A DNA stretch of 64,000 bases, from positions 806,001 to 870,000 of the forward strand of contig NZ_JAAOXM010000001.1 in assembly GCF_011605345.1 (NCBI RefSeq), written 5' to 3'. Source of the stretch: Burkholderia sp. D-99 (GTDB lineage Bacteria; Pseudomonadota; Gammaproteobacteria; Burkholderiales; Burkholderiaceae). The position numbers and the translations under genes are program-made. Of the stretch, positions 8,409 to 17,065 are shown piece after piece (the stretch's first letter is position 1; every line of letters begins with the position of its first letter). Under the pieces are notes generated by a model. The model was given only the letters and a program-made list of their open reading frames with translations, was not told the DNA's origin and ran no database searches.

Positions 8409-9665
8409 TCACACGCCGTCGTATCGGTCGAGCGCGCGGTCGGCTTGCGCTTGCGCGCGGCTGCGCTTCACGAAATGCGTCGCGACGAGCGCTGCGGCAA
8501 AACCGGACATCGCGCCGACGCCGAGCGCCCAGCGCGGGCCGAGATGGTTTGCAACCCAGCCCGCGACCGGCGCGCCGATCGGCGTGCCGCCGAGCGCGAC
8601 CGCGAGGCGCAGCGCCATCACGCGGCCGCGCATCGCCGGCTCGGTGGACAGCTGCATCAGGCTGTTGGTCGAGTTCATGAAGGTGATCGCGGCAATCCCG
8701 GTCAACACGAGCGCGGCGGCGAACAGCCAATAGCCCGGCGCCAGCGCGGCGAGCGTGCAGCCGAGCCCGAACAGCGCCGCGCCGAACCACAGGTGCCGGA
8801 AACGCGGCTGCTCGCGGCGTGCCGCAAGCAGCGCGCCGGACACCGTGCCGACGGCCATCATCGACGACAGCACGCCGAAGCCGCGCGCATCGACGTGGAA
8901 CACGCTGGCCGCCATCGTCGAGATGAACAGCTGGAAATTGAGCCCGAACGTGCCGATCAGGAACAGCATCACGAGGATCGCCTTCAGGTCGTCGCGCCGC
9001 CACACATAGCGAAACCCGTCGAGCAAGCCGCCGCGCGAGCGGCCCGCCCGCAGGTTCGGACGCAGTTCGTCTTCGCGGAGCAGCCGCAGCGAGACGAGCA
9101 CCGCGAAGAAACTGAGCCCGTTGGCGACAAACGCCCAGCCCGTGCCGACCGACGCGATCATGAAACCGGCCGCCGCCGGGCCGATCATCCGCGCGGCGTT
9201 GAACGACGTCGAATTGAGCGCGACCGCGTTCGCGAGTTCGCGATCGCCGACCAGTTCCGCGACGAAGGTCTGCCGCACGGGCGCGTCGAACGCCGCCGCG
9301 CAGCCGAACAGGAACGCGAACACGTAGACATGCTCGAGCCGCGCGACGCCCGTGACCGTCAGCGCGCCGAGCACCAGCGCCAGCACGCCCATCAGCGCCT
9401 GCGTCACCATCAGCAGCTTGCGCTGGTCGAAGCGATCGGCCGCGTAGCCGGTCCACGGCAACAGCAGGAGCTGCGGCCCGAACTGCAACGCCATCACCGT
9501 GCCGACGGCCGATGCGTCGTGATGCGTGAGTTGCGTGAGAACGAGCCAGTCCTGCGCGGTGCGCTGGACCCAGGTGCCGATGTTCGACACCAGCGATCCG
9601 ATCGCCCACACCCGATAGTTGAAACTGCGAAGCGAACGGAACACGCCCGCCGCCGGCACGCTCAT
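8409..9665 (-). CDS. MFS exporter, EntS/MFS_3-like
   Basis: A 418-residue, twelve-helix major facilitator. The N-terminal half carries NYRVWAIGSLVSNIGTWVQR, the loop motif YAADRFDQRK between helices 2 and 3, and the conserved FDAPVRQTFVAELVG of the EntS-like subgroup, which exports siderophores, macrolides and other drugs. It is the last gene of a three-gene leftward unit (marR, small membrane protein, MFS) and overlaps the preceding gene by four bases (ATGA), so it is translationally coupled to it. The MarR regulator at the head of the unit suggests induction by a small aromatic or toxic compound. Substrate unknown. Confidence 0.88.
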   Translation of the reverse strand: MSVPAAGVFRSLRSFNYRVWAIGSLVSNIGTWVQRTAQDWLVLTQLTHHDASAVGTVMALQFGPQLLLLPWTGYAADRFDQRKLLMVTQALMGVLALVLGALTVTGVARLEHVYVFAFLFGCAAAFDAPVRQTFVAELVGDRELANAVALNSTSFNAARMIGPAAAGFMIASVGTGWAFVANGLSFFAVLVSLRLLREDELRPNLRAGRSRGGLLDGFRYVWRRDDLKAILVMLFLIGTFGLNFQLFISTMAASVFHVDARGFGVLSSMMAVGTVSGALLAARREQPRFRHLWFGAALFGLGCTLAALAPGYWLFAAALVLTGIAAITFMNSTNSLMQLSTEPAMRGRVMALRLAVALGGTPIGAPVAGWVANHLGPRWALGVGAMSGFAAALVATHFVKRSRAQAQADRALDRYDGV

Positions 9666-9997
9666 GGCCGCTCCCGGTCGGGCTCGTTGCCGCCGTGCAG
9701 CTCGCCGAAGCGCCGCGCGAGGAACAGTCCGAGCGCGAGGATGCCGAGGCCGAGCGCCGCGGCATCAGCCGTGACCCGGAGGTCGAAATCCCCGACCCGG
9801 CACACCAGCACATAAGCAATCACGAGGTTCACGACGCCCCACACGACATTCACGGTGGACGACGACAATCCACGCCCGGGCGGATTCGCGAACGGGGTCT
9901 GGAACGGCTCGCCGCGCAACCCGCTGACGAGATGCGGCACGACGTTCGCGAGAAACGCGCCGCCGAAGAAATACGACACGAGATGCGGGAAGTTCAT
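9662..9997 (-). CDS. Conserved small inner-membrane protein
   Basis: A 111-residue protein with three likely membrane segments (residues 4-25, about 45-68 and about 78-98) and a short polar C terminus ending in PDRERP. The N terminus MNFPHLVSYFFGGAFLANVV is distinctive and recurs in proteobacterial hypothetical proteins. It sits between marR (37 bases) and the MFS gene (4-base overlap), so it is co-expressed with the exporter and may act with it. No function is known. Confidence 0.8.
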   Translation of the reverse strand: MNFPHLVSYFFGGAFLANVVPHLVSGLRGEPFQTPFANPPGRGLSSSTVNVVWGVVNLVIAYVLVCRVGDFDLRVTADAAALGLGILALGLFLARRFGELHGGNEPDRERP

Positions 9998-10034
9998 GTT
10001 CAGGTGGTCCTTTCGGCAAGCGGGTCGATGCGGT

Positions 10035-10505
10035 TCAAGGGCGCGCCGTTTCCTGGAATTCGGCGAGCCGCTGCAGCAGCTTCACGGCCGACGCGAGCTC
10101 GGCCTGCTCTGCCGCCGACAGTTGCGCGTGCAGCGCGCGGAACAGCCAGTCATCCTTGGCCGCGCGGTTGGCCTGCAGCACCTTGCGGAAACCGGGCGTG
10201 AGCGCGATCAGCGTCTGCCGGCCGTCGGAGGGATCGGGCTCGCCGCTGACGGCGCCGAGCGTCTCGAGCGTCGCGACCGTCACGCGCATCGACTGCGGCC
10301 GCACGCTTTCGGCGCGCGCGAGGGCCGACACGGTCGCAGGGCCGTCGCGGTCGAGCCGCAACAGCACCGACTTCTGCGATGACGTGAGGTCGTGCGGGTG
10401 GATCTGCTCCCGCATCCGCCGCACCAGCTTGCCGACCGAGATGCGGAGTTCGCCGGCGAGACCGGCCAGGGGGAGCGCGTCGGAGGGAGGCAATGGCGTG
10501 TTCAT
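10035..10505 (-). CDS. MarR-family transcriptional regulator
   Basis: A 156-residue winged-helix protein of usual MarR size. The DNA-binding core spans residues 35-105: LTSSQKSVLLRLDRDGPATV, then the recognition helix region VRPQSMRVTVATLETLGAV and the wing DPSDGRQTLIALTP. It heads the leftward operon with a membrane protein and an MFS exporter, and a perfect 14-bp palindrome lies 27 bases upstream of its start, so it most likely represses its own operon until a ligand releases it. The divergent cupin gene at 10674 could share the control. Confidence 0.92.
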   Translation of the reverse strand: MNTPLPPSDALPLAGLAGELRISVGKLVRRMREQIHPHDLTSSQKSVLLRLDRDGPATVSALARAESVRPQSMRVTVATLETLGAVSGEPDPSDGRQTLIALTPGFRKVLQANRAAKDDWLFRALHAQLSAAEQAELASAVKLLQRLAEFQETARP

Positions 10506-10531
10506 GAATTCAAGATAGCAGATATACAGTC

Positions 10532-10545
10532 AAACTGTACAGTTT
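10532..10545. promoter_or_regulatory. Candidate MarR operator
   Basis: AAACTGTACAGTTT is a perfect 14-bp palindrome, 27-40 bases upstream of the marR start codon and in the only AT-rich patch of the region. Flanking bases add partial symmetry (an ACAGT half-site just to the left). MarR binding is inferred from position and symmetry. Confidence 0.65.
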
Positions 10546-10673
10546 AGCTGCACATTTCAGGCTGTAAGGATCGCCGCTTCGCCTGTGCTCCAGCCGCTGA
10601 GAAACGTCCCGTTCGGCCGCGCGAGCCGGCTCTGCGATAATGCGGGCTCCCCATTTCCGCTCCGCCTCCCGCC

Positions 10674-11165
10674 ATGACGCAGCCGCCCGCTCCGCTCTCC
10701 ACCGACCTGCCGCCGATTTCGTGCCTGCCCGGCGAATCGCTGCCGTGGCTACCGATGAGCGCCGACCTGCCGGGGCTCGCGATCAAGTACCTGCATATCA
10801 ATGCGGCCGAGGACACGCTGACCGCGCTGCTGAAGATGCCAGCCGGCGGCACGCTGCCGCGCCATCGCCACGACGGCGAGGTATTCGTCCATACGCTGCA
10901 GGGTGCGTGGCGCTACGTCGAATACGACTGGATCGCGCAAGCCGGCTCGACGGTGCTCGAACCGGCCGGCTCGGTGCATACGCCGGAAACGCTCGGCGCG
11001 CCGGGGGAGGACGTAATCACGCTCAACGTGATGCGCGGCGATCTGGTGCTGCTCGACGACGAAGGCCGCGAGACCGCACGCGAGAACTGCCGCGTCGCGC
11101 TGCTGCGCCAGCGCAAGCATGCGCGCACGGCGCCGGACGACGCCGTGGCGTTCGTTACGCGGTAA
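10674..11165 (+). CDS. Cupin-domain protein, 2,4'-dihydroxyacetophenone dioxygenase-like
   Basis: A 163-residue single cupin. The metal-binding motif is LPRHRHDGEVFVHTLQG with the second motif near EPAGSVHTPETLG, giving the histidine/glutamate ligand set of the family. The overall shape, with a WLPMSADLPGLAIKYL N terminus, resembles the 2,4'-dihydroxyacetophenone dioxygenase/ChrR-like cupins, Fe(II) enzymes that cleave an aryl-ketone C-C bond, but anti-sigma or isomerase roles are also known for such folds. It is divergent from the marR operon with 168 bases between. The substrate is not established. Confidence 0.75.
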   Translation: MTQPPAPLSTDLPPISCLPGESLPWLPMSADLPGLAIKYLHINAAEDTLTALLKMPAGGTLPRHRHDGEVFVHTLQGAWRYVEYDWIAQAGSTVLEPAGSVHTPETLGAPGEDVITLNVMRGDLVLLDDEGRETARENCRVALLRQRKHARTAPDDAVAFVTR

Positions 11166-11268
11166 GACAGGCGGCATCGCCGCGTCGCGATCCGCATGGT
11201 GCCCGGCTCGCGTTCATGCGCGGATGGCAGCCGACGCACTTCGGCAGCTTCCCCGGCCTGCCCGCGCG

Positions 11269-12417
11269 TTACCGAAAACGCCGGAAAAATCGCCGGATAT
11301 CGCCGGCCAGCAGATCCGGCTCTTCCATCGCCGCAAAATGGCCGCCGCTCGGCATGTCGGTCCACTGCACGACGTCGAACACCCGTTCGAGCCAGCTACG
11401 CGGCGGGCTGCTGATTTCCTTTGGAAAACGCGCAAACGCGACGGGCACCGCCACGCGCTGCCCGGCCGCAAAGCGCATCGGCTGCAGCCGGTTTTCCCAA
11501 TACATCTGCATGGACGAGCCGATGCAGCCGGTGAACCAGTACAGCGAGATTCCGGTCAGCAGCGTGTCGTACGAAAACCGCCGCGCCAGGTCGCCGTCGC
11601 AATCGCTCCACGCGCGGAATTTCTCGGCGATCCACGCGGCCAGCCCGGCCGGCGAATCGTTGAGCGCGACGGCCAGCGTGTGCGGCTTCGTCATATGCAC
11701 GTGCGCGTATCCGCCTTCCAGTGCGGCCCACTCGCCGCGCTGCGTCACGAAGGCCTGTTCGTCCCCGGTCAGCGGTGAAGCCGCGTCGGTCGGAGGCTCG
11801 TAGCTGCCGGGCAAGTAGTTCAGATGGATGCCGTCCACCACGTCGGCATGCCGCGCGCCGAGCGCAATCGACACGCCTGCGCCGAGATCGCCGCCTTGCG
11901 CACCGAAGCGTCGATATCCGAGACCGGACATCAGCGCCGCCCAGCAGTCGGCGACCTGAAATGCCGACATGCCGGCTGCCGCGGGCGCCGGCGAGAACAG
12001 GAAGCCGGGCAGTGACGGCACGACGACGTCGAACGCGTCGTCCGGATCGCCGCCGAATGCCGCCGGATCGCAGAGGCGATCGATCAGCGCGTCGAATTCG
12101 AATACGGAGCCCGGCCAGCCGTGTGTGATGACGAGCGGATAAGGCCTCGGCCCGACGCCGCGCCGATGGATGAAATGCACGCGCTGCCCGCCTGCGTCCG
12201 CGACGAATTGCGGCAGCCGGTTCAGCGCGCGCTCCACCGCTCGCCAGTCGAAGCGTTCGGCCCAGTACGCGGTCAGTTCGCGCAGCCACGCGCCGTCGAC
12301 GCCCTGCTGCCACGGCCCTGCGGGTGTCAGCATCGGCACGCGCATGTCGCGCAGGCGCCGGCGCAGGTCATCGAGCGCGTGATCGGGAATCGCAATGTCG
12401 AACGGGGCGGCGTGCAT
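11269..12417 (-). CDS. Epoxide hydrolase (EHN-type alpha/beta hydrolase)
   Basis: A 382-residue protein with the N-terminal epoxide-hydrolase domain (residues 5-110, PFDIAIPDHALDDLRRRL) and an alpha/beta-hydrolase fold. The oxyanion-hole motif HGWPGS, the nucleophile elbow GAQGGDLGAG with the catalytic aspartate, and the C-terminal catalytic histidine in MPSGGHFAAMEEPD are all present. The family opens epoxides to diols; the natural substrate is unknown. The ATG is preceded by GAGGAG. It follows the GlxA-type regulator gene by 77 bases on the same strand and may be co-transcribed with it. Confidence 0.9.
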   Translation of the reverse strand: MHAAPFDIAIPDHALDDLRRRLRDMRVPMLTPAGPWQQGVDGAWLRELTAYWAERFDWRAVERALNRLPQFVADAGGQRVHFIHRRGVGPRPYPLVITHGWPGSVFEFDALIDRLCDPAAFGGDPDDAFDVVVPSLPGFLFSPAPAAAGMSAFQVADCWAALMSGLGYRRFGAQGGDLGAGVSIALGARHADVVDGIHLNYLPGSYEPPTDAASPLTGDEQAFVTQRGEWAALEGGYAHVHMTKPHTLAVALNDSPAGLAAWIAEKFRAWSDCDGDLARRFSYDTLLTGISLYWFTGCIGSSMQMYWENRLQPMRFAAGQRVAVPVAFARFPKEISSPPRSWLERVFDVVQWTDMPSGGHFAAMEEPDLLAGDIRRFFRRFR

Positions 12418-12494
12418 CGTGTCTCCTCGCAAAGCATGTCGACGAGATTCTGCGCGATTTTCCCGGCCCGCGCCGAACGGCTCGCGCACCCGCG

Positions 12495-13466
12495 TCAGAC
12501 CGCTTCCCGCTCGCCCGACCGCTCGTCCGCCCGTGCGTCGCGTCGCACCGCCTGCGGCGGCACGCCGAACCCGCGCACGAACGCCTCGCGCATGTGCCGC
12601 CGGTCGCGAAAGCCGTTTTCCTTCGCAATCACGTCGAGCGAATGGCGGCTCTGCTCGATCATCAGTCGCGCAGACTCCAGCCGCAGCCGCTCGATCGCCC
12701 TCGCGGGCGACTGCCCCGTTTCGAGCGTGAACACGCGGCTGAACTGGCGCGGGCTCAGGTGCACGGCTTCGGCGAGATCCTCGACGGTCAGCGCGCGGCC
12801 GAGATTCTGCCGCGCGTAGTTCAGCGCGTTCTGGATGCGGTCGGATTTCGGCGCGAGATCCAGCATTTCCGAATGCTGCGACTGGCCGCCGGCCCGCCGC
12901 TGGTGCATCACGAGCTTGTGCGCGACCGAGCGCGCGGCATCGGCGCCCAGATCCTTTTCCACCATCGCGAGCGCAAGGTCCAGCCCGGCAGTCATCCCGG
13001 CCGACGTCCAGATCGGACCGTCGACGATGTAGATCCGGTCTTCCTCGACGCGAATCTCCGGGTACTGCCGCTGCATGTCGCGGCCGAACGCCCAGTGCGT
13101 GGTTGCGCGGCGCTGCGCGAGCAGCCCGGCCTCGGCCAGCACGAACGCACCCGTGCAGATGCCGGCAATCCGCCGCGCACGCGCATTCGCTCGCCGCAGG
13201 TAGGTGACGACGCCGGCCGGCGCCGGCGAAGCGACCGGATCGTTGACGCCCGCGACGATCCACGTATCGACGGCGATTCGCCCGCGCAGCGCGTGCGTGG
13301 CAACCGGCAGCCCGAGCGACGAACGCACGTCGCCACCGTCGACCGAATAGTTGCCCATCACGTAGAACGGCTCGCTCATCCCCATGTTCGCGTACTCGAA
13401 CACCGACTGCGCGGCGAGCGCCATGATCTGGAAGCCGTCGCTGATCAGAAAGCCGATGCGGTGCAT
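12495..13466 (-). CDS. GlxA-family regulator (DJ-1/PfpI domain plus AraC helix-turn-helix)
   Basis: A 323-residue protein. Residues 1-190 form the class I glutamine-amidotransferase-like (DJ-1/PfpI) domain with the elbow GICTGAFVLAEAGLL, and the C-terminal third is an AraC-type double helix-turn-helix (HLSPRQFSRVFTLETGQSPA, then the second motif IAKENGFRDRRHMREAFVRG). The start at 13466 is supported by GGGAG eight bases upstream and by family homology beginning MHRIGFLISDGFQIM. It is divergent from the SDR gene at 13603 and upstream of the epoxide hydrolase, which are plausible targets. Family members respond to nitrogen compounds or to unknown ligands. Confidence 0.9.
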   Translation of the reverse strand: MHRIGFLISDGFQIMALAAQSVFEYANMGMSEPFYVMGNYSVDGGDVRSSLGLPVATHALRGRIAVDTWIVAGVNDPVASPAPAGVVTYLRRANARARRIAGICTGAFVLAEAGLLAQRRATTHWAFGRDMQRQYPEIRVEEDRIYIVDGPIWTSAGMTAGLDLALAMVEKDLGADAARSVAHKLVMHQRRAGGQSQHSEMLDLAPKSDRIQNALNYARQNLGRALTVEDLAEAVHLSPRQFSRVFTLETGQSPARAIERLRLESARLMIEQSRHSLDVIAKENGFRDRRHMREAFVRGFGVPPQAVRRDARADERSGEREAV

Positions 13467-13602
13467 GTGCGTTCTCCCATCCCGGGCGAGTGGGTTGTCC
13501 CGATGTCCTGAATCATACCCATCTACGTCATTTGTGTCGCAGCGATTCGAGGCCAGAATGGCTTCACGCCATCCGGCCAACCCCATCGAAACGGAGCACA
13601 TC

Positions 13603-14403
13603 ATGACGCAAGCACACCTCGGTACCGCCCTCATTACCGGCGCCTCGTCGGGCATCGGCGCCGTCTACGCGGACCGCCTCGCGCGCCGCGGTTACGACCT
13701 GATCCTGGTCGCGCGCAATCGCGACCGGCTGGCCGCCCTCGCCGAGCGCATCACGAACGACACACAGCGCAGCGTCGAGATCGTCGACGCGGACCTCAAC
13801 GACCGCGCGGCACTCGCCGTCGTCGAGGCGAAGCTGAAGCAGGATGCGAGCATCACGCTGCTCGTGAACAATGCCGGCGTCGGCACGCACGCGCCGCTGC
13901 TCGACAGCGACGTCGACGCAATGACACGGATGATCGACCTGAACGTGACCGCGCTCACGCGCCTCACCTATGCGGCCGTGCCCGGCTTCGTCGCCCGCGG
14001 CCGCGGTGCGGTGATCAATATCTCGTCGATCGTCGCGATCTCGCCGGAAACGCTGAACGGCGTGTACGGCGGCACGAAGGCGTTCGTGCTCGCGTTCAGC
14101 CAGTCGCTGCATCACGAACTCGCCGGCAAGGGCGTGCAGGTGCAGGCCGTGCTGCCCGGCGCGACCGCCACCGATTTCTGGCAGACGGGCGGCCTGCCGC
14201 TCGAGCATCTGCCGAAGGAAATCGTGATGCCGGCGCCCGACATGGTCGACGCGGCGCTGGTCGGCTTCGAGCGCGGCGAGCTCGTGACGATCCCGTCGCT
14301 GCATGCGGGTGACGAATGGGCCGCCTATGAGGCCGCGCGCCGCACGATGGCCCCGCACCTGTCGGCCGATACGCCCGCACCGCGCTACGCGACGGCACGC
14401 TGA
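13603..14403 (+). CDS. Short-chain dehydrogenase/reductase
   Basis: A 266-residue classical SDR with NAD(P)-binding TGASSGIG at residues 11-18, NNAG around residue 88, and the catalytic Ser and YxxxK (VYGGTKAFVLAF). The R-D spacing after the second beta strand (VARNRDRL) favours NADPH. The start is set by GGAG nine bases before ATG 13603. It is divergent from the GlxA-type regulator. Substrate specificity cannot be inferred. Confidence 0.9.
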   Translation: MTQAHLGTALITGASSGIGAVYADRLARRGYDLILVARNRDRLAALAERITNDTQRSVEIVDADLNDRAALAVVEAKLKQDASITLLVNNAGVGTHAPLLDSDVDAMTRMIDLNVTALTRLTYAAVPGFVARGRGAVINISSIVAISPETLNGVYGGTKAFVLAFSQSLHHELAGKGVQVQAVLPGATATDFWQTGGLPLEHLPKEIVMPAPDMVDAALVGFERGELVTIPSLHAGDEWAAYEAARRTMAPHLSADTPAPRYATAR

Positions 14404-14730
14404 CCCATCGAGATCCCGCGGGTCGAAGGCAGCAAGCGCTTCGAACCCCGGGACGCGCTGCGGAACACGGTGATACGCGGCGAATCGCCGACAGTCATCC
14501 GGGATTCCGCGGCACGTTTCCGGGCACGGGCCGATCGATGGATTCGTCTGCGGAAACACGCACCGAATTCTTTCCCGACAAGCGCAAATAGCGCATACCG
14601 ACTGACGATTCCGGCTCACTTGCCATGCATTCGGCGCAACAGTAAGCTCTGCGATTGCAGTCCCCAAGCGACCTCGTTCGACCGGCATTCGTCCGATCAC
14701 GAGGGCAATCGTCCGTTGCGGAATTCGACC
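14404..14730. other. Intergenic region between SDR and GGDEF genes
   Basis: 327 bases without a supported gene. It holds the hairpin described at 14414-14453 and, towards the right end, an AT-richer stretch (about 14570-14660) that may carry the promoter of the GGDEF gene. No other structure seen. Confidence 0.6.
14414..14453 (+). terminator. Hairpin after the SDR gene, possible terminator
   Basis: Arms TCCCGCGGGTCGAAG (14414-14428) and CTTCGAACCCCGGGA (14439-14453) pair at 13 of 15 positions, with a 10-base loop, starting ten bases after the SDR stop codon. There is no T run, so efficiency is uncertain. Confidence 0.45.
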
Positions 14731-16539
14731 ATGCGGGTCCGTATGTTCATCACCGAGACTGGCGACGCGCCGGCCTCCGCGCGCGGTTCGGCCAACCTTC
14801 AGCCCGCGCTCCCGCCCCTGCCGGAACTGGCCACCGTCTGCCGTGTCGCGCGGGCGCATTTCGGTGCCGCCGGCGCGTTCATTGCGCACGCCGAAGCCGA
14901 TGTGCCACGCGTGCTCGCCAGCGACGGCGCGCTGCCCGAGCCCCTTTCCGCTGCTTGCTTGCCGCCCCAGGCCGAGCCGGACCCGGCTGCCGAGGCCCGG
15001 TTCGCCCTGCCCGGCGCGAACCCGAACGGGCAACACGACGACGGCCCGCCTCACGCGCTGCGCATCGTCGCGGCCTGCGAACTGGCCGCGCCCGATGGCG
15101 CGACACTCGGCATGCTGTGCGTCGTCGGCGATGCGCGCTTCACGCTCGACACCACGCAACGCGCGCTGCTGCACGATCTCGCCACGCTGGCTGCAAGCGC
15201 GCTTGCCCGCGCGATCGAAGCAACCGCGTTGCGCGAACGGCTCGGCATCGTCGAGGAGCACAGCACGCTAACCACGCTCGCGCTCACCGAAAGCGGCACC
15301 GGCGTGTGGGATCGCAACGTGGAAACCGGCGAGATCCACTACTCGCCGGCCTGGAAGGCGATGCTCGGCTACGCGCCGCACGAGCTCAGCACCCGGATCG
15401 AGGATGCGTACGAACGACTGCATCCGGACGACGTCGACGACGTAAAGGCCGCGATGCTCGCGCACTTCGAACACCGCACCGATTGCTACGCAGTCGAGCA
15501 CCGTATCCGCTGCAAGGACGGCACATACAAATGGATCTGCAGCCGCGGCAAGGTGATTACCCGCGACGTCTACGGCCGTGCGCTCCGGATGGTCGGGACG
15601 ACCACGGACATCACCGCGCTGCGCGAGCTCGCCGCGCGGTTGCGCGACTCGGCCGCGCTCGTCACGGATCTCACCGACCAGGTTCCCGGGCTCGTGTTCC
15701 AGCTGCGTCAGACGGCCGACGGCCGCCGCTTCTTTTCATACGCGAGCGCGGGTGTCAGCGACATCTATGAACTGACGCCCGAGCAGATCGCCCGCAGCGC
15801 GGGGGCGGTCGAGGCGCGGATCCACCCGGCCGACCTGCTCGCCTATCGGCAGTCGCTGCACGACTCGTCGGTGCGACTGACGCCGTGGCGGCTCGAGTAT
15901 CGCGTGCTGCTGCCCGGCCAGGGCCTGCGCTGGCGCGAAGGCGATGCGCGCCCGCAGCGCATGGCCGACGGCGGCACCGTGTGGCACGGCTTCATCACCG
16001 ACGCGACCGACCGCAAGCACATCGAGGCCGAACTGCACCGGATGGCCACGACCGACCACCTGACGCAACTGTCGAACCGTCACGCGTTCATGCGGCAAAG
16101 CGAAGCCGCGCTGCGCAACGTGCGCACGACCGGCCTGGCCGCCGCGGTGCTGATGCTCGATCTCGATCACTTCAAGGCGCTGAACGACCGCTGGGGCCAC
16201 CCGGTCGGCGATCGCGCGCTCCGGCATTTCGCGCGGCTGCTGCTCGCGGAAACCGGGCCCGACGGCATCGTCGGCCGGGTCGGCGGCGAGGAATTCGCGA
16301 TCGTGCTGCCGAGGGCGGATCTCGACGCCGCGCTGGCATTCGCGCAGCGCGTGCAGCGACGCGCGATAGAGGCGCGGCTCATGCACGAGGACCAGCAGGT
16401 CACGCTGACCGTCAGCATCGGCATCGACGCGATGCGGGCGTCGGACTTCGGCGCGTACCAGCCGCTGTCGCGCGCCGACAAGGCGCTCTATCTCGCGAAG
16501 GAGCGCGGCCGCAACCGGATCGAGGTGTATCGGGCGTAG
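14731..16539 (+). CDS. GAF-PAS-PAS-GGDEF diguanylate cyclase
   Basis: About 602 residues and soluble: no membrane segment is visible. A GAF-like segment (residues 20-165) is followed by a PAS/PAC pair (about 175-295, VWDRNVETGEIHYSPAWKAM and the PAC strand GTYKWICSRGKV), a second PAS (about 300-420) and a GGDEF domain (about 425-600). The active-site loop is GGEEF (RVGGEEFAIVLP) and the metal- and base-binding LDLDHFKALNDRWGH is intact, so c-di-GMP synthesis is expected. The RxxD inhibitory site that should precede the loop is absent (GPDG instead), implying no product inhibition. Alternative start ATG 14743 would remove four residues. Confidence 0.88.
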   Translation: MRVRMFITETGDAPASARGSANLQPALPPLPELATVCRVARAHFGAAGAFIAHAEADVPRVLASDGALPEPLSAACLPPQAEPDPAAEARFALPGANPNGQHDDGPPHALRIVAACELAAPDGATLGMLCVVGDARFTLDTTQRALLHDLATLAASALARAIEATALRERLGIVEEHSTLTTLALTESGTGVWDRNVETGEIHYSPAWKAMLGYAPHELSTRIEDAYERLHPDDVDDVKAAMLAHFEHRTDCYAVEHRIRCKDGTYKWICSRGKVITRDVYGRALRMVGTTTDITALRELAARLRDSAALVTDLTDQVPGLVFQLRQTADGRRFFSYASAGVSDIYELTPEQIARSAGAVEARIHPADLLAYRQSLHDSSVRLTPWRLEYRVLLPGQGLRWREGDARPQRMADGGTVWHGFITDATDRKHIEAELHRMATTDHLTQLSNRHAFMRQSEAALRNVRTTGLAAAVLMLDLDHFKALNDRWGHPVGDRALRHFARLLLAETGPDGIVGRVGGEEFAIVLPRADLDAALAFAQRVQRRAIEARLMHEDQQVTLTVSIGIDAMRASDFGAYQPLSRADKALYLAKERGRNRIEVYRA

Positions 16540-16540
16540 C

Positions 16541-16558
16541 CGGCGCGATTTCGCGCCG
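16541..16558 (+). terminator. Short hairpin just after the GGDEF gene
   Basis: CGGCGCG-ATTT-CGCGCCG immediately follows the stop codon. The stem is strong but no T run follows, so it is a possible rather than certain terminator. Confidence 0.4.
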
Positions 16559-16560
16559 GG

Positions 16561-16623
16561 CGACGGGCATCAGGCATCAGGCATCAGGCATCGGGCGTAG
16601 GGCATCGGGCGTAGGGCATCGGG
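16561..16623 (+). repeat. Degenerate 7-bp tandem repeat array (nine units)
   Basis: Nine consecutive heptamers: CGACGGG, three CATCAGG, then CATCGGG and CGTAGGG alternating and ending with CATCGGG at 16623. It is intergenic, 125 bases upstream of the small membrane protein gene. The ordered mixture of unit types suggests stepwise duplication of one, then two, units. Confidence 0.9.
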
Positions 16624-16747
16624 CGTGCCGCGTCCGCCACCCGCCGTCCGGGTTCCCACTTCCAACTTCCCACCGCCCCCGTTGCGCGACATATTCGGGA
16701 CCGATCGTGTAGGCTAGCGCCCCTGCCCCTACTCACCACGACTTGCC

Positions 16748-17044
16748 ATGGACAATGCCAAACGCACCAAGGGAATCGCGTCAGGTCTTCTCGTCGTCGC
16801 GCTCGTCGAGCTGCTGGCGCTTCTGATCGGCTACGGGTTCGCCAATTCGATGGAAGATCCGTACACCGGCGTTCGCGTGCTCATTACCGCGCTCTTCTGG
16901 GCGGCAGGCATCTCGGTCATCGGGGTCATCGCGGCGGTCGCCTGCCTGTCGATCGACCTGCAGGCGCGCGGCGGCATGATCTACGGGGCGCTGGTGCTGC
17001 ACGGCCTGCTGGTCGTGCCCGGGCTGTTTCTGTATTTCCACTGA
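16748..17044 (+). CDS. Small integral membrane protein, unknown function
   Basis: A 98-residue protein with three predicted membrane helices (residues 9-30, 42-66 and 76-97) and a short charged N terminus MDNAKRTKG. I do not recognise the family. The ATG at 16748 is the only sensible start. It stands alone between the heptamer repeats and the convergent MFS operon, with its stop 21 bases from the MFS stop. Confidence 0.7.
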   Translation: MDNAKRTKGIASGLLVVALVELLALLIGYGFANSMEDPYTGVRVLITALFWAAGISVIGVIAAVACLSIDLQARGGMIYGALVLHGLLVVPGLFLYFH

Positions 17045-17065
17045 ATCGCACCGTAGCCGCGGGCG

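Noticed and set aside
14414..14453. A tRNA-like T-arm (GGTCGAAG and TTCGAACCCC elements)
   Set aside because: No anticodon arm, acceptor stem or CCA can be folded around it; it is a simple hairpin after a gene.
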